DNA of 64,000 nt from Candidatus Sumerlaeia bacterium. GTDB taxonomy: Bacteria > Sumerlaeota > Sumerlaeia > SLMS01 > JAHLLQ01. The stretch is from assembly GCA_019634695.1 (NCBI GenBank), contig JAHCAW010000014.1, positions 16,934 through 80,933 on the forward strand. Reading direction: 5' to 3'. The translations under genes and the position numbers were made by a program. A model generated the notes under the pieces. It was not told where the DNA came from. It searched no databases and was given only the letters and a program-made list of their open reading frames with translations. Numbering within the stretch: the stretch's first letter is position 1; every line of letters begins with the position of its first letter. Below are positions 15,578 through 24,139 of this stretch, piece by piece.

Positions 15578-17038
15578 TCATCGTGTTCCGAACACCTTGG
15601 TCCCCGTCAAGAGTAAGGCGAGCAACGTCAGAAACTGGAAGCCCACGAGCGGGGTTCGGAGATGAAAGTCGAAGAAGGCATGAACGAGCGTGATGGCCAG
15701 TCCGGCCAGCACGGCGCTACGGAATCCGCGATGTCGGCGACCGACCTTGTACGTCGTCGAAGTCCAGTCCTGCCAGAGCTTCCGCCCGAAGACCCCCACC
15801 GCCACCAGCGTCGCGACGGTCCACAGCATGCCCAACTCGGCCACGACCTGCACCCAGTCGTTGTGAGACCACACGGCGACCACCGCGGTGGGGCGGCCCA
15901 CCTGAAAACGATTTATCACGAGCTCGGTGCCACCGAGCCCAATCCCCATCAGCGGCATGCGCCGAAGGCCCTCGAGCGTGGCAATCCAGTATTCCATGCG
16001 CCCGCTCAGGTCGTCGGTTCCATCCAGGCGCGCAGAGAGTCCCTCGACTGCCTGCGAGAGATACAGGACCACGGCGGCGGTCACTGCGAGCAGGAAGACA
16101 ATCAGAGGCCGGGCGGTCAGCACGCCGGCATCGGAACGCCGCGAGCGCTCGCCATTGGTGCCATTGCCGCGCTGCATGAAGGCCAGTGCGCCGTGCAGCA
16201 ACAGACTCGCGATGCTCACCACGATGAAGGCCACGAGTGAGCCGCGCGACAACGCCATCGCCCAGCCCGCGAACGTGACCACCACGATCCCGCCCATCAG
16301 CAGCACGATGTCGGTGCGCTCCGTTTCGGCGTAGCCATAACGGTTGAACACCTTGCGCGACATCACCCACCACGCCGCGACCGGCAGTCCCATCATGATG
16401 GCTGCGGCGTGATGATTCGCGTTGTAGACGAGACCGTAGGCGCGCGGCGTGTTCCCCAGCACATAGACCGCCAAGCCGATCCAGGATTCAACCAGGGCGA
16501 ATCCCACCGCCAGCGCGGCCAGCACGATATACCCCTGGCGTCGCGATGCGACCACGCATGCGCCGAACAGAAAGAGCAACGCGGCCACCAACTGGTTCCA
16601 CGAGCTCCAGGCAGCCTCGGGCGTCGAAGCCAGCGGAAGCCGCTCGGGGATTGCATAGCCGGCCTGCTGCATCGCCTCGAGTGACTCGGCCCAGAAAGGC
16701 GACAACTGACGCACCAAGTCTACCGGCAGCGGCACCAACTGGCAACCTGCCCAAGCAACTGTGCCGACTCCAAACAGCAGCCCCCACCTCACCAGAGGGA
16801 ATCGCTCGAAGATGAAACGACCCGAGGCCCAGAAGCAGGCCGCCCAAATTGCCAGTGCGCCGCACACACACCAGCCGATCGCCCGCACCATGTCATTGTA
16901 GGCGTAGCCGAAGGAGACGGTGCCTCCCAAATAGACCAGACAGACAAGCACGATGCCGGTCCAATAGGCGACCTCCCGCAGATTGAACGGGCCCTCCCCG
17001 CGGAAATCCCATTCCGCGCCCGGTTGCCAATCGCTCAT
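15578..17038 (-). CDS. O-antigen ligase/Wzy-family polymerase
   Basis: 486 residues from ATG 17038, where the start overlaps the upstream stop. At least ten hydrophobic helices are visible, with a large outward loop about residues 130-160 (LSPFWAESLEAMQQAGYAIP) and another around 300-370. The late stretch MEYWIATLEGLRRMPLMGIG followed by GLGGTELVI and SHNDWVQVVAELGML matches the Wzy_C signature of O-antigen ligases and polymerases, where an HxD/N-type motif follows the big loop. It would polymerise or ligate lipid-linked repeat units in the periplasm. It is one of two such proteins in the locus. Polymerase and ligase cannot be told apart from sequence. Confidence 0.82.
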   Translation of the reverse strand: MSDWQPGAEWDFRGEGPFNLREVAYWTGIVLVCLVYLGGTVSFGYAYNDMVRAIGWCVCGALAIWAACFWASGRFIFERFPLVRWGLLFGVGTVAWAGCQLVPLPVDLVRQLSPFWAESLEAMQQAGYAIPERLPLASTPEAAWSSWNQLVAALLFLFGACVVASRRQGYIVLAALAVGFALVESWIGLAVYVLGNTPRAYGLVYNANHHAAAIMMGLPVAAWWVMSRKVFNRYGYAETERTDIVLLMGGIVVVTFAGWAMALSRGSLVAFIVVSIASLLLHGALAFMQRGNGTNGERSRRSDAGVLTARPLIVFLLAVTAAVVLYLSQAVEGLSARLDGTDDLSGRMEYWIATLEGLRRMPLMGIGLGGTELVINRFQVGRPTAVVAVWSHNDWVQVVAELGMLWTVATLVAVGVFGRKLWQDWTSTTYKVGRRHRGFRSAVLAGLAITLVHAFFDFHLRTPLVGFQFLTLLALLLTGTKVFGTR

Positions 17039-18357
17039 GGGCGATCCTGCCCTTCGCTGACGAATTCCAGCCGGTCGATGAACAGTTGCGCGCCGTCCTG
17101 TGGCGGCGTCCCCACCCACTCGCGGTAGAGGATGATCTCAATCAACTCGGGCGATTCCGCCGGCGGGATCGTCATCCGAATCGCCTGCCATCCAAGTTCA
17201 GCGGGGTTGGACCACGGGCCCTCGGTGAGACGATCTCCGACACGCAGGATCAGGCGGCAGCGCGAAGTCTGGGCGGGCTCGGCTCGCAACCACAGGCGGA
17301 CGGTGATGGGCGCCGTGTGGGCGGGCACGGGCAGTCGATAGGCCGGCCAACGGAACGCGCGCGACTGCCCCGGCAGGGGAGGCGTGAAGGTCAGGCGCAG
17401 TTGTCCGCCCGCCTCCGCCCGGCCGGCGCCTTCGGCAAGCCAGAAGGCCGTTGAGGCCGCGGGGCCCGGGATCGGCTGCCAGCCCAAGTGAAACCGGGAG
17501 TCGAGCGGCGAGCGCTCAAGCGACAGGTTCGTGGCCAGCAAGGGCGGGTCGCCGTCGGCCTCGGGGACATCCTCCAAGGCGCCAATCTCGCGTTTCCAGA
17601 TCTCCCACGACTTGTCCAGAACCAACGGGGAGGTGAAGACGCGCGCCATGCGATTGCGAAAATCTCGGTTGAGGAAGGCGGCCTCAGGGATTTCGGCATG
17701 GACGCGGCGCATGGTTTCCGACCGTTGGGAGCGGACTGCCTCGATGACGTCGGCCAGTTCGTTGATCGGCATGGTGTCGGCGCCAAGCATCCGGACGGCT
17801 TCGGCGGGATCGATTCCGATCCATGCCAACCGGGAAGCCGCTTCCTTGCGCGCCGACCCGCCGACGGCGCCGATCTGAAGCGCGAGTTCGATGGCGCGGT
17901 CGCGCTCGCCGAGCAGGTCCCACAGTTCAACTGCCATCATGCGGCGGGTCGGGTGAAAGGGATGCAGCAGGTCGGAGCGTTCGAGCGCCACGCGTGCCTT
18001 GTCGGAGTTGCCCTCGAAGAGGTGATAGCGGGCGCCGTAGAGCCAAAGCGTGGAGCGCATCGGCGCCAAGGCGAGCCCTTTGCCGATCAGCGCCTGGGCT
18101 TCCGAGTAGGCGGGGGGGACGGGGCGCTCACCGAAGAAGAGTGCGGCCTTGAGCAGCGAGGCCGACGAAGCCGGGACCGTCTCGGGGGTCTGGACGGCGA
18201 AGAAGGAATTTCCCTCGCGCTGCCAGCGGGCTTCCCAGATTTCGCGCTCGCGCGTTGCCGTGTAGTGCTGAGCGGCCCATGAGGCGACGACAGCGGACGC
18301 AACCAGCGCGGCGATCCAACGGGGCAAGGGCGACGGGCGCTTGCGACGGCGTGCCAT
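17035..18357 (-). CDS. membrane-anchored helical-repeat protein paired with the Wzy-like gene
   Basis: 440 residues. A basic N terminus (MARRRKRPSP) precedes one membrane helix (WIAALVASAVVASWAAQHY), so the bulk is probably periplasmic. Residues about 65-260 are TPR-like helix pairs (EAQALIGKGLALAPMRSTLW; GNSDKARVALERSDLLHPFH; LLGERDRAIELALQIGAVGG). The C-terminal 150 residues are beta-rich (TAFWLAEGAGRAEAGGQLRL; RLILRVGDRLTEGPWSNPAE) and resemble a carbohydrate-binding jelly roll. Its stop overlaps the Wzy start (ATGA), which suggests a dedicated partner. No named family was recognised. Confidence 0.65.
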   Translation of the reverse strand: MARRRKRPSPLPRWIAALVASAVVASWAAQHYTATREREIWEARWQREGNSFFAVQTPETVPASSASLLKAALFFGERPVPPAYSEAQALIGKGLALAPMRSTLWLYGARYHLFEGNSDKARVALERSDLLHPFHPTRRMMAVELWDLLGERDRAIELALQIGAVGGSARKEAASRLAWIGIDPAEAVRMLGADTMPINELADVIEAVRSQRSETMRRVHAEIPEAAFLNRDFRNRMARVFTSPLVLDKSWEIWKREIGALEDVPEADGDPPLLATNLSLERSPLDSRFHLGWQPIPGPAASTAFWLAEGAGRAEAGGQLRLTFTPPLPGQSRAFRWPAYRLPVPAHTAPITVRLWLRAEPAQTSRCRLILRVGDRLTEGPWSNPAELGWQAIRMTIPPAESPELIEIILYREWVGTPPQDGAQLFIDRLEFVSEGQDRP

Positions 18358-18403
18358 GGGCTAAGGGGTCCCGGGTTGCGGATGCAACGGCAAGGCCAAG
18401 CGC

Positions 18404-18443
18404 CAAAGAGAACGCCGGGGCAACGGCTTTCCGCGCCCCGGCG
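18404..18443 (-). terminator. rho-independent-type terminator after the first FecR-like gene
   Basis: On the minus strand, CGCCGGGGC (18443-18435) pairs with GCCCCGGCG (18421-18413) around a 13-base loop, giving a perfect 9-bp stem. The T-rich run TTCTCTTTGG follows. It lies about 30 bases beyond the stop of the FecR-like gene at 18473 and before the TPR/Wzy pair, so it may limit read-through into the rest of the arm or be a target of the NusG-like antiterminator. Confidence 0.6.
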
Positions 18444-18472
18444 TGGGATGACTCGGTTCAGGTGGTCGCTCG

Positions 18473-19369
18473 TCAGGGAGCGGTGAGGCTGCGCAGAATG
18501 TCCTCGAGTTCTTCGATTTCCTTCTTCAGGTCATCGAGTTCGTCCTCAAGGTCGTCGATGTCGTCCTTGTTGTCATTGTTGCGCTTGAGGGCGTAGCCGC
18601 CCACACCAACGCCAACCAAGCCGGCGCCGATGCCGCCGGCAGCGCCGATGCCGCCGCCGCCGCCGCTGCCACTCCCGGTGCCGGTACCCGTGCCGGTGCC
18701 GGTGCCGGTGCCCGTGCCCGAACCTGCCGGGTCCTGCATCACGGGAGCGAAGAACTCGCGCGTGGCGATGACCCAATTGCCGGCCTCGTTCTTGACCAGT
18801 TCGATGGCGTCGTTGGCGCCGATGACGGCCAACTGCGCGCCGGACTGGATGTCGCGGACGATGGCCGTCTCATTGAGCGCCGAGAGGCGAAGGCTCGTCG
18901 GGGTGAGACGCTCGGCCGCAATGACGACCGAGCGCGGCGTCGTCGAGGTTGGTACGATGGCCGCCTGCTCGGATGCGTCGGTCAACGGCTGGGCGAGTGT
19001 GACCTCGAGAGTCTCGTAGCGCAGCGCCATCGGCTTGTCAGCCGGGAAACCGGCAGCGACGGTGCCGACCTGCAGCTCGACGGTGCGGGCGGCCTTCATG
19101 AGCACCTCGGAGTTGCTGCCCACGAGGACGGTGCCGGTTTCAGACAACCGAATGGAGACGGGCTCGGCGGACGCGATCACGCGATCCCCGACTTGCAGAC
19201 GGGAAAGGCGACCTTCGCCGTTGCGCGTCTCGTTGGTGGCCATCACGACCTGGTAGCTGCCGCGTGCGTCCACGACACCCACCCACGCGTCAGCCGGCTT
19301 GACTTGGTCGGCAAAGGTCGGCGCCACAAGGAGCCCTGCCATCAGCACAGTTCCGATAAGCTTCTTCAT
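18473..19369 (-). CDS. FecR-like secreted protein with glycine-rich helix and acidic coiled coil (copy 1)
   Basis: 298 residues from ATG 19369. A signal peptide (MKKLIGTVLMAGLLVAPTFA) is followed by a FecR-like beta domain (LQVGDRVIASAEPVSIRLSE; TGTVLVGSNSEVLMKA) and a second conserved block (LRLSALNETAIVRDIQSG; AQLAVIGANDAIELVKNEAG). A Gly-Thr repeat linker of about 16 residues leads to a Gly/Ala-rich hydrophobic helix (GIGAGLVGVGVGGYALK), then a charged coiled coil (DDIDDLEDELDDLKKEIEEL) ending in LRSLTAP. The same architecture is in the neighbouring gene at 19583. The glycine-rich helix may span a membrane or pack as a zipper. Function unknown; it lies inside the exopolysaccharide arm. Confidence 0.72.
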   Translation of the reverse strand: MKKLIGTVLMAGLLVAPTFADQVKPADAWVGVVDARGSYQVVMATNETRNGEGRLSRLQVGDRVIASAEPVSIRLSETGTVLVGSNSEVLMKAARTVELQVGTVAAGFPADKPMALRYETLEVTLAQPLTDASEQAAIVPTSTTPRSVVIAAERLTPTSLRLSALNETAIVRDIQSGAQLAVIGANDAIELVKNEAGNWVIATREFFAPVMQDPAGSGTGTGTGTGTGTGTGSGSGGGGGIGAAGGIGAGLVGVGVGGYALKRNNDNKDDIDDLEDELDDLKKEIEELEDILRSLTAP

Positions 19370-19377
19370 GGTGTCAG

Positions 19378-19407
19378 AATATACCCTGTCCGCGAGATTA
19401 TTTTTCA
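19378..19407 (-). promoter_or_regulatory. possible sigma-70-like promoter of FecR-like copy 1
   Basis: On the minus strand TGAAAA (19407-19402) and TATATT (19383-19378) are separated by 18 bases and lie just before the start codon at 19369. The AT-rich patch stands out in GC-rich surroundings. The short distance to the ATG and lack of a clear ribosome-binding site would imply a very short leader. Pattern-based only. Confidence 0.25.
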
Positions 19408-19582
19408 CCCGATCATTCGGGGTTTTCACCAGCATTCGCCCCTGACCCCAACTTCTTGCGGCGGATGTGTCAAGCCATAATCGGACACGACCCGCTTTTT
19501 TCTCGTGCATTCCGAAACTCGCTGCACAGACTTGGCTTGCCGCCTGTTACGACTGCAGTTCGCCAGTTCCCTGACGACTTCC

Positions 19583-20476
19583 TCAGGGAGTTGTCAGGCT
19601 CCGAAGGACGTCCTCCAAGTCCCGCAACTGGTCCTCCAGATCCTCGATCTCGTCCTTCAGGTCGTCAACGTCGTCCTTGTTGTCGTCCGCCTTCTTCAGC
19701 CCGTACACGCCGGCCACAAGACCGGCGGTTCCGACGGCGATTCCGGTGCCCGTTCCCACTCCGATTCCGGCCCCCGCTCCCGCGTTTGCTCCGCCCTGCT
19801 GCACCAGTGCGCCCGACTCGTCGCGCCTGTCGCTGGTTTCGCCGGTGGTTTCGGCTTCCTGACTCCGGATGGCGTCGGCCAGCGTCCAATTCCCAAGCGC
19901 GTCCTGAACGAGTTCGAGCACCTGGTTTGCGCCCACAACAGCCAACTGCGTGCCAGACTCCAGCAGGCGCACCGAGGCCATCTCGTTGAAGGCGCTGATG
20001 CGGATGCTACCGGGCGACAGTTGATCGATCCCCAGCACGGCCGAACGCGCGGCGGTTGCTGTCGGCACCACGGCGGGCCCGGCTTCGGCAGCGGGCTCGG
20101 GCTTCAGGATCGCCACGCCCAGCGTGTCAAACTGCAACTCCACGGGCTTCTCGACGCGAAAGCCGGTCGCAACGCTGCCGCCTTCAAGCGCGATCTGACG
20201 CTCGCCGGCCACCCGGACGCTCGATCCGTTGCCGATCAGCACCATGGCACTTTCGGGCAGGCGCATGACGACAGAGCGCTCGCCGGCCAGAACACGGTCG
20301 CCGACGCGCACCTTCGCGCCATGGACAGGCAGCCCTTCGGTTCCGGCTGCCTCGACGATGCGATACCCCGCCTTGCCGTCCACGACGCCGACCCAAGCCG
20401 GCGCCGTCGTTTCCGCAACCCCGACGAGGGGCGCGCCCACCAGCAGCCCACACAAGACCCATCCACTAAGACGCAT
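19583..20476 (-). CDS. FecR-like secreted protein with glycine-rich helix and acidic coiled coil (copy 2)
   Basis: 297 residues from ATG 20476, which has a GGAG site about nine bases upstream. The signal peptide is followed by AWVGVVDGKAGYRIVEAAG and a FecR-like core (VRVGDRVLAGERSVVMRLPE; SAMVLIGNGSSVRVAGERQI). The second conserved block (GSIRISAFNEMASVRLLESG; TQLAVVGANQVLELVQDALG), Gly/Thr-rich linker, hydrophobic Gly/Ala segment (GIAVGTAGLVAGVYGLKK) and acidic coil (DDVDDLKDEIEDLEDQLRDL, ending LRSLTTP) repeat the plan of copy 1. The two are clear paralogs from duplication. FecR domains are usually periplasmic sensors or surface anchors. The role here is unknown. Confidence 0.72.
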   Translation of the reverse strand: MRLSGWVLCGLLVGAPLVGVAETTAPAWVGVVDGKAGYRIVEAAGTEGLPVHGAKVRVGDRVLAGERSVVMRLPESAMVLIGNGSSVRVAGERQIALEGGSVATGFRVEKPVELQFDTLGVAILKPEPAAEAGPAVVPTATAARSAVLGIDQLSPGSIRISAFNEMASVRLLESGTQLAVVGANQVLELVQDALGNWTLADAIRSQEAETTGETSDRRDESGALVQQGGANAGAGAGIGVGTGTGIAVGTAGLVAGVYGLKKADDNKDDVDDLKDEIEDLEDQLRDLEDVLRSLTTP

Positions 20477-20586
20477 GATACTGACTCCTGTTTCCCAAAG
20501 CGAAATTGATACGGGAACAACGACCTGCGAAACGGATATGTGCGCATTCACATGACCGCACTTCTACTGCCTTCTCCAGTCCGCTG

Positions 20587-21183
20587 TCAACTGACTTCGT
20601 CTGTCTGTCCGCCTTCGGGCGCATCAAGCGCGTGATTCTTTCTCCGGCGCCAACGTCGGACGCCGGCCGCGACAATCCGGCCCGTCAACCAAGCCAACCC
20701 GAAACCCACCAGAATCCCGGCCCAACTGGCGTAAAGGTCCTCGAAGGAGGCGGTGCGGCTGGGGACCGAGAGTTGGCGGTATTCCTCGTAAAGCGGAACC
20801 AGCAGGGCCACTCCGAGGGCGATTCCGAAGGATCGGCGTCTCCAGGAGGTCCCCCACAGGGCGACGCCCGCCCGTCCGGCCGCCGCCGCCATGACGCCGT
20901 AGGGGAGGAAGAGGAAGAAGTGGAGATACAGATCCTGATGGCGTGGTTTGAACCGACGCACGTTCCGGGGCAGCAGCTCCACGACCTTCTCGTGCCGGCG
21001 GACGGATTGCTCGAATTGGGAGGTCCTGTCCGATGGCAGAGTGGAAATCCAGTTGGTTGCCTGCCAGTACCCCAGGAATGCCAGCAGGCCCACGACGACT
21101 CCGGTCCAGAGCTTCCATGGTCGAGAGCGGGGGGCGACGGGCTCTGGCGCGGCGGGCCGGGTCGCTTGGTCGGATGGAGCCAT
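20587..21183 (-). CDS. VanZ-family membrane protein
   Basis: 198 residues from ATG 21183; a TTG at 21279 would extend it but is less likely. After a Pro-rich polar start there is a first helix (LWTGVVVGLLAFLGYWQA), a polar loop with many charges, then YLHFFLFLPYGVMAAAAG, FGIALGVALLVPLYEEYRQL and the VanZ signature end (SFEDLYASWAGILVGFGLAW), with the acidic pair EE and the DLYAS motif. VanZ proteins are small four-helix membrane proteins; the founding member gives low-level teicoplanin resistance, and relatives occur near polysaccharide genes. It would be the first gene of the minus-strand arm. Confidence 0.75.
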   Translation of the reverse strand: MAPSDQATRPAAPEPVAPRSRPWKLWTGVVVGLLAFLGYWQATNWISTLPSDRTSQFEQSVRRHEKVVELLPRNVRRFKPRHQDLYLHFFLFLPYGVMAAAAGRAGVALWGTSWRRRSFGIALGVALLVPLYEEYRQLSVPSRTASFEDLYASWAGILVGFGLAWLTGRIVAAGVRRWRRRKNHALDAPEGGQTDEVS

Positions 21184-21731
21184 GGTGGGGGCTTCTTTGG
21201 TCACTTCGAGGTGGCGGTCGGCGAATGGGACCGTGGCCGAGGGGTTCAGGGATAGGTGCCTTGGGGGCTGACGTGCCAATCGTGTCCGGGGCAGCCGCGG
21301 GAGTTTATGTCAAATCCGCCATAAACGTGGGGGCTTTTCCCTCAAATCCGCCTCCGACTTCCTACTCGGAGGCGGATTTGGCGACATCGCAGCTTGACAG
21401 CCCGCGCGAGGGGCGCCTTACATCCCCGCGCTTTGCGAGGCGGCCAGCGCGCTCATCAGGCTCCCGGGCACCGTTTGCCAACGGCAATCCCGAGTTGTAG
21501 CAAGGGTGGGCTGGACTCGCGTCTCGGGGTTTTCGGGGGTGGTCTGCCTGATACGCACGGCGGGGTCGATGGGCTTTTCTTGCCCTTATCCGCGCCACGC
21601 ACCTCCCGAGTTCCATCCGAGTTCGACTCATTCGCGTCGTCCGGTTCCCGCACGTTGCCTGATTCCATGGCAGCGACCAGCGTGGCCCGCCTTGCAGCCC
21701 CATTCCCATCCCCGAACGAGACACCACCCAC
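21184..21731. other. divergent intergenic region between the two exopolysaccharide arms
   Basis: These 548 bases contain no convincing gene. They separate the minus-strand export arm from the plus-strand synthesis arm and so must carry both promoters. The notable structure is a perfect hairpin at 21343-21380. A partial copy of its arm (CAAATCCGCC) occurs at 21311-21320. No ribosome-binding site is evident before the UDP-sugar dehydrogenase start at 21732. Confidence 0.5.
21343..21380. promoter_or_regulatory. perfect 15-bp inverted repeat, candidate operator or leader hairpin
   Basis: CAAATCCGCCTCCGA (21343-21357) and its exact complement TCGGAGGCGGATTTG (21366-21380) flank an 8-base loop. 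The arm word CAAATCCGCC is repeated directly at 21311-21320. It sits between the divergent arms, so it could be an operator, an RNA leader hairpin (for example a target of the NusG-like protein) or a two-way terminator. No T-run follows on either strand, which argues against a simple terminator. Confidence 0.5.
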
Positions 21732-23084
21732 ATGACTACCGTCGTTCCCCCCGTGGCATCCACCCCCGTCCATGAACTCATCGAGAAGATTCGCCAGCGC
21801 ACCGCCGTCGTCGGCGTGATCGGTCTTGGGTATGTGGGGTTGCCGCTGCTGATCGAGTTCCATCGCGCCGGCTTCCCGGTGATGGGACTCGACATCGACC
21901 AGGCCAAGATCGACCACCTGCGGGCCGGCAAGTCGTACATCCTGCACATTCCGTCGGCCGCCGTGAGTGAGATGGCCAAGAGCGACCGCTTTGCCGTCAG
22001 CGTCAACATGGCCGACGCCGCCAAGTGCGACGCGCTCCTGTTGTGCGTGCCGACGCCGCTGACGCACCACCGCGAGCCCGACATCAGCTACGTCGTCAAG
22101 ACGTCGGAGAGCATCGCGCCGGCGTTGCACGCGGGCCAGATCGTCATCCTGGAGTCGACGACGTATCCGGGCACGACCGACGAGGTGATGGTGCCGGTGC
22201 TCGAGAACGGCTCGGGGTTGAAGGCGGGCGTCGATTTCCTGGTGGCCTACTCGCCGGAGCGCGAGGACCCCAGCAACAAGAACTTCCAGACGGCGACGAT
22301 CCCGAAGGTGGTGGGTGGCGGGACGCCCGAAGCGCTCGAGGCCGCCGTGGCGCTCTACGATGCGGTCGTGGTCAAGACCGTGCCGGTGTCGAGCACGCGC
22401 GTGGCCGAGGCGGCCAAACTGGTCGAGAACATCTTCCGCTGCGTCAACATCGCGATGGTCAACGAGCTGAAGGTCGTCTTCGCGCGCATGGGGATCGACA
22501 TCTGGGAGGTGATCGAAGCGGCGAAGACGAAGCCCTTCGGCTTCATGCCCTTCTATCCCGGCCCCGGCCTGGGCGGCCACTGCATCCCGATCGATCCCTT
22601 CTACCTGACCTGGAAGGCGCGGGAGTACGAGATTCCGACCCGCTTCATCGAGCTGGCCGGCGAGATCAACACCGACATGCCCAAGTATGTCGTCTCGCAG
22701 ACGATGGAGGCGTTGAACGATCAGGGCAAGGCGCTGAAGGGCAGCCGCGTGCTGCTGCTCGGGCTGGCCTACAAGGCCGACGTGGACGACCTGCGCGAAA
22801 GCCCGACGCTGAAGCTCATCGAGCTCTTCGAGGCGCGCGGCGCCAAGGTGCTGTACCACGATCCGCACATCCCCGAAATCATGATGACGCGCGAGCACGC
22901 CGAACTGGCCGGCCGCAAGTCCGTCCCCCTCGACGAGGCGGCCACCTGTGACGTCGTCGTGATCTCCACCGCCCACAGCGCCGTCGATTACGCGCGCCTC
23001 GGCCAACTGGCCTCTGTCATCGTCGACACGCGCAACGCCATGGCCAACGTGGCCAAGCCCAAGGCGGCGGTCTACAAGGCCTGA
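21732..23084 (+). CDS. UDP-N-acetylglucosamine/UDP-glucose 6-dehydrogenase family protein (WbpA-like)
   Basis: 450 residues. It oxidises C6 of a UDP-sugar to the uronic acid with two NAD+. The NAD-binding VIGLGYVGLPL is at about residues 34-44; the active-site region reads ILESTTYPGTTDEV and the catalytic cysteine lies in PGLGGHCIPIDPFYL, with the conserved Lys in AAKLVENIFRCVNIA. The C-terminal domain starts GSRVLLLGLAYKADVDDLRE. The SPEREDPSNK motif and YPG pattern suit the WbpA/WecC group acting on UDP-HexNAc more than Ugd, but the substrate is not proven. It heads the synthesis arm. WecB and WecG encoded 20 kb downstream fit a HexNAcA product. Confidence 0.9.
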   Translation: MTTVVPPVASTPVHELIEKIRQRTAVVGVIGLGYVGLPLLIEFHRAGFPVMGLDIDQAKIDHLRAGKSYILHIPSAAVSEMAKSDRFAVSVNMADAAKCDALLLCVPTPLTHHREPDISYVVKTSESIAPALHAGQIVILESTTYPGTTDEVMVPVLENGSGLKAGVDFLVAYSPEREDPSNKNFQTATIPKVVGGGTPEALEAAVALYDAVVVKTVPVSSTRVAEAAKLVENIFRCVNIAMVNELKVVFARMGIDIWEVIEAAKTKPFGFMPFYPGPGLGGHCIPIDPFYLTWKAREYEIPTRFIELAGEINTDMPKYVVSQTMEALNDQGKALKGSRVLLLGLAYKADVDDLRESPTLKLIELFEARGAKVLYHDPHIPEIMMTREHAELAGRKSVPLDEAATCDVVVISTAHSAVDYARLGQLASVIVDTRNAMANVAKPKAAVYKA

Positions 23085-23125
23085 CGGCCTTGCTTCCGGT
23101 CCATCCCTCAAGGAACGGTTGTCCC

Positions 23126-24115
23126 ATGAAGATTCTCGTCACCGGAACCGCCGGGTTCATCGGCTTCCATCTGGCCAGCGCCCTGCTGGACGAAGGCCAT
23201 GAGGTCGTCGGGCTCGACAATTTCAACGCCTACTACGCGCCGGTGCTCAAGCGGAGTCGCCACGCCCTGCTCGAAGGGCGCGCGGGCTTCCGCCCCGTCG
23301 AGCTCAGCCTCGAGGATGCCGACGGCGTGCTGGCCCTGATGAAGGCGGAGAAGTTCGACACCGTCGTCAACCTGGCCGCCCAGGCCGGCGTGCGCCACTC
23401 GCTGACGCATCCCTTCGACTACGTGCGGTGCAACCTCGACGGCTTCCTCAGCATCCTCGAGGGATGCCGCCATGCCGGCGTCCCGCGGCTCGTCTATGCG
23501 TCGAGCTCGAGCGTCTACGGCAACAACACCAAGCTGCCCTTCAGCGAGACCGACAACGTCGACCACCCCATCAGTCTCTACGCCGCCAGCAAGAAGGCCA
23601 ACGAGCTGATGGCGCATACCTACACGCACCTCTACGGCTTCCAGACGATCGGCCTGCGGTTCTTCACGGTCTACGGACCATGGGGCCGGCCGGACATGGC
23701 CATGTGGCTGTTCGCCGACGCGATCCTGCAGGGTCGGCCGATCAAGGTCTTCAACCACGGCGACATGCACCGCGACTTCACCTACGTTGCCGAGATCGTC
23801 GACGGCGTGAAGCGCTGCATCTTCACGGGCGGGCTGGACCCCTGCGAGGTGTTCAACCTCGGCAACCATCGCAGCGAGAAGCTGATGGACATGATCGCGA
23901 CGTTGGGCCGGTGCATGGGGCGCCAGCCCGAGATGGAGCTGCTGCCGATGCAGCCGGGCGACGTGCCGGCAACCTACGCCGACATCGAGCGCGCCCGCAC
24001 GAAGCTCGGCTTCGAACCACGCACGACCATCGAGGAAGGCGTCGCCCGCTTCATCGAGTGGTTCCTGGCCCACCAGGACCTCGTCGAGCAGGTGCGCCGC
24101 CACGGCCAGAGCTGA
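23126..24115 (+). CDS. NAD-dependent nucleotide-sugar epimerase (UDP-glucuronate 4-epimerase type)
   Basis: 329 residues. An extended short-chain dehydrogenase: Rossmann motif GTAGFIGFHLA at the N terminus, catalytic SSSVYGNN and YAASKKANE (Tyr-x3-Lys). The acceptor-side motifs RFFTVYGPWGRPDMA and HRDFTYVAEIVDGV are typical of UDP-glucuronate or UDP-galacturonate epimerases. It follows the UDP-sugar dehydrogenase by 41 bases. Together they would make a uronic acid and its C4 epimer. The start is ATG 23126, with AAGGAA about ten bases upstream; an in-frame start 12 codons earlier is unlikely. The exact substrate is inferred. Confidence 0.9.
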   Translation: MKILVTGTAGFIGFHLASALLDEGHEVVGLDNFNAYYAPVLKRSRHALLEGRAGFRPVELSLEDADGVLALMKAEKFDTVVNLAAQAGVRHSLTHPFDYVRCNLDGFLSILEGCRHAGVPRLVYASSSSVYGNNTKLPFSETDNVDHPISLYAASKKANELMAHTYTHLYGFQTIGLRFFTVYGPWGRPDMAMWLFADAILQGRPIKVFNHGDMHRDFTYVAEIVDGVKRCIFTGGLDPCEVFNLGNHRSEKLMDMIATLGRCMGRQPEMELLPMQPGDVPATYADIERARTKLGFEPRTTIEEGVARFIEWFLAHQDLVEQVRRHGQS

Positions 24116-24139
24116 CGGTCAACGGACGGGAGGACGCGA

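Noticed and set aside
18676..18721. Independent intergenic repeat of GCCGGT units
   Set aside because: It is the in-frame Gly-Thr linker of the first FecR-like protein.
21394..21735. Plus-strand gene in the divergent region
   Set aside because: Translation is low-complexity without a family match and overlaps the start of the UDP-sugar dehydrogenase.
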